Below are positions 62,714-64,000 of a stretch of DNA of 64,000 nt, in pieces. Under the pieces are notes generated by a model. It worked only from the letters and a program-made list of their open reading frames with translations, had not been told where the DNA came from and did no database searches. Every line of letters starts with the position of its first letter. The first letter of the stretch is position 1. The translations under genes and the position numbers were made by a program. This stretch comes from Bacteroidales bacterium (lineage in GTDB: Bacteria > Bacteroidota > Bacteroidia > Bacteroidales > UBA932), in NCBI GenBank assembly GCA_017544005.1, contig JAFYEZ010000037.1, forward strand, positions 94,205 to 158,204, read 5' to 3'.

Positions 62714-64000
62714 ATGAAGAACTTTGTTGAAGAACTCAAGTGGCGCGGGATGATCCACGACATCACCCCGGGAACGGAAGAAGAACTCAAGAAAGGCCCG
62801 ATGTCGGCCTATGTGGGAATCGACCCGACGGGCGACAGCCTGCATATCGGCCACCTGGTGAGCATCATGATCCTCAAGCACTTCCAGGCCTGCGGCAACA
62901 AGCCGTTCGCCCTGGTGGGCGGCGCCACCGGCATGATCGGCGACCCGTCGATGAAGAGCGCGGAGCGCAACCTGCTCGACGAGGCCACCCTGGCCCACAA
63001 TGTGGAGTGCATCAAGAAGCAGCTCGCCCGTTTCCTGGATTTTGACAGCGACGCTCCCAACAAGGCGGAACTGGTGAACAACTACGATTGGATGAAGGAC
63101 TACAGCTTCATCAACTTTATCCGCGATATCGGCAAGCACATTACCGTCAACTATATGATGGCCAAGGACAGCGTAAAAAAACGCCTCTCCCGTGACAGCA
63201 GCGAGGGTATGTCCTTCACCGAATTCAGCTACCAACTGATGCAGGGCTACGATTTTTACTGGCTTTGGAAAAACCGCGGCTGCATCCTGCAGCTGGGCGG
63301 CAGCGACCAGTGGGGCAACATTACCACCGGTACCGAGCTCATCCGCCGTATGGACGGCGGCGAAGCTTTTGCCCTGACCTGCCCGCTGATCCGCAAGGCC
63401 GACGGCACCAAATTCGGCAAGACCGAGAAGGGTAACGTATGGCTGGACGCCGAGCGCACCTCGCCTTACGAGTTCTACCAGTTCTGGATGAATGTCTCAG
63501 ACGAGGATGCCGAGCGCTACATCAAGATATTCACAATGCTGGACCGCGAGACTATAGAGGCAGCCATCGCCGCCCACCGGGAGGATCCCGGCCGACGCGA
63601 GCTGCAGAAGCTCCTGGCCAAGGAAATCACCATTATGGTGCACGGCGAGAAGGCCTATGAAAATGCTGTGGCTGCATCCGAGATGCTTTTCCGCGGCAAC
63701 TCGGAGGATCTGAAGAAACTGGACGAGCGCACTTTCCGTGCGGTGTTCGGCGACGTGCCTTCGTTTGATCTGCCCAAGGCTGAACTGCCTTGCAATATCC
63801 TGGACCTGCTGGCCGTAAAGACAGATATTATGCCCTCCAAGGGCGAGGCCCGCAAGATGGTGGCCGGTAACGGCATCTCCATCAACAAGGACAAGTTCAC
63901 CGACCCCAACGGCTCCGTGACCGCCTCCGACATCGTGAACGGCCACTACATACTGGCCCAGAAAGGCAAGAAGAATTATTACGTCATCAACATAAAGTAA
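62714..64000 (+). CDS. tyrS: Tyrosyl-tRNA synthetase
   Basis: Charges tRNA-Tyr; class Ic. 428 residues. HIGH motif in [20 protein letters not shown]-equivalent as KFGKT ([12 protein letters not shown]); S4-like RNA-binding C-terminal domain ([23 protein letters not shown]). The stop codon is the last three bases of the window, so the gene is complete. Confidence 0.97.
   Translation: MKNFVEELKWRGMIHDITPGTEEELKKGPMSAYVGIDPTGDSLHIGHLVSIMILKHFQACGNKPFALVGGATGMIGDPSMKSAERNLLDEATLAHNVECIKKQLARFLDFDSDAPNKAELVNNYDWMKDYSFINFIRDIGKHITVNYMMAKDSVKKRLSRDSSEGMSFTEFSYQLMQGYDFYWLWKNRGCILQLGGSDQWGNITTGTELIRRMDGGEAFALTCPLIRKADGTKFGKTEKGNVWLDAERTSPYEFYQFWMNVSDEDAERYIKIFTMLDRETIEAAIAAHREDPGRRELQKLLAKEITIMVHGEKAYENAVAASEMLFRGNSEDLKKLDERTFRAVFGDVPSFDLPKAELPCNILDLLAVKTDIMPSKGEARKMVAGNGISINKDKFTDPNGSVTASDIVNGHYILAQKGKKNYYVINIK

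Overview
The window is a GC-rich chromosome segment (about 60 % in lines I hand-counted) from a member of the Bacteroidota, most likely an uncultured Bacteroidales. Three things point there. Start codons are often preceded by the Bacteroidota sigma(ABfr) -7 box TAnnTTTG. The gene families are lineage-typical: type V (Mfa/Fim-like) fimbrial proteins with DUF3575, DUF5119 and DUF4906, an EF-G2-like factor, lipoproteins, carboxypeptidase-regulatory-type outer-membrane barrels and a C10 streptopain-like protease. Most start sites have weak Shine-Dalgarno sequences. I cannot name a species.

Layout. 1-7578: 3' part of mfd, then an envelope cluster (outer-membrane protein, TPR protein, lptC, ppiD-like chaperone). 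7575-14081: FtsX/MacB-type permease and mutS on the minus strand, divergent from a degenerate beta-lactamase-fold protein, then rsmA and a small membrane protein. 14078-22710: free-Met sulfoxide reductase (minus), EEP nuclease, thyA-folA-NSS symporter, ychF with a two-domain SGNH lipoprotein, and aspS. 22743-33214: a complete fimbrial operon of six genes, with an operator-like palindrome in front and a strong terminator behind. 33268-37358: SGNH esterase, an orphan HTH gene with an operator-like palindrome, small lipoprotein and membrane genes, repeat copy A and a histidine acid phosphatase. 37389-45696: TonB-receptor-like barrel, mrp, an in-frame glycerate kinase/RNase HII fusion, then EF-G2 and a LolD-like ATPase. 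45895-51985: trmN6, split transketolase, an ECF sigma operon with a membrane protein and a Spy-like protein, and lepA. 52149-56578: an AT-richer island encoding a TPR/HTH transmembrane regulator, a 57-residue lipoprotein, a C10 protease lipoprotein and an unknown lipoprotein. 56705-64000: zinc-ribbon membrane protein, a very large outer-membrane protein, repeat copy B and a 36-bp direct repeat, a phosphodiester glycosidase, tRNA-Gln, a phosphopantetheinyl transferase and tyrS.

The best candidates for something undescribed are: the AT-rich regulator/lipoprotein/C10-protease island; the fimbrial operon with a very long EF-hand-containing tip candidate and built-in RNA hairpins; a two-copy family of about 150-bp palindromic repeats made of two tandem modules; a perfect terminator-like hairpin inside the lptC signal-peptide codons; and the GlxK-RNase HII fusion. 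Many promoters place the -7 box only 4-8 nt before the start codon, so leaderless mRNAs seem common here.
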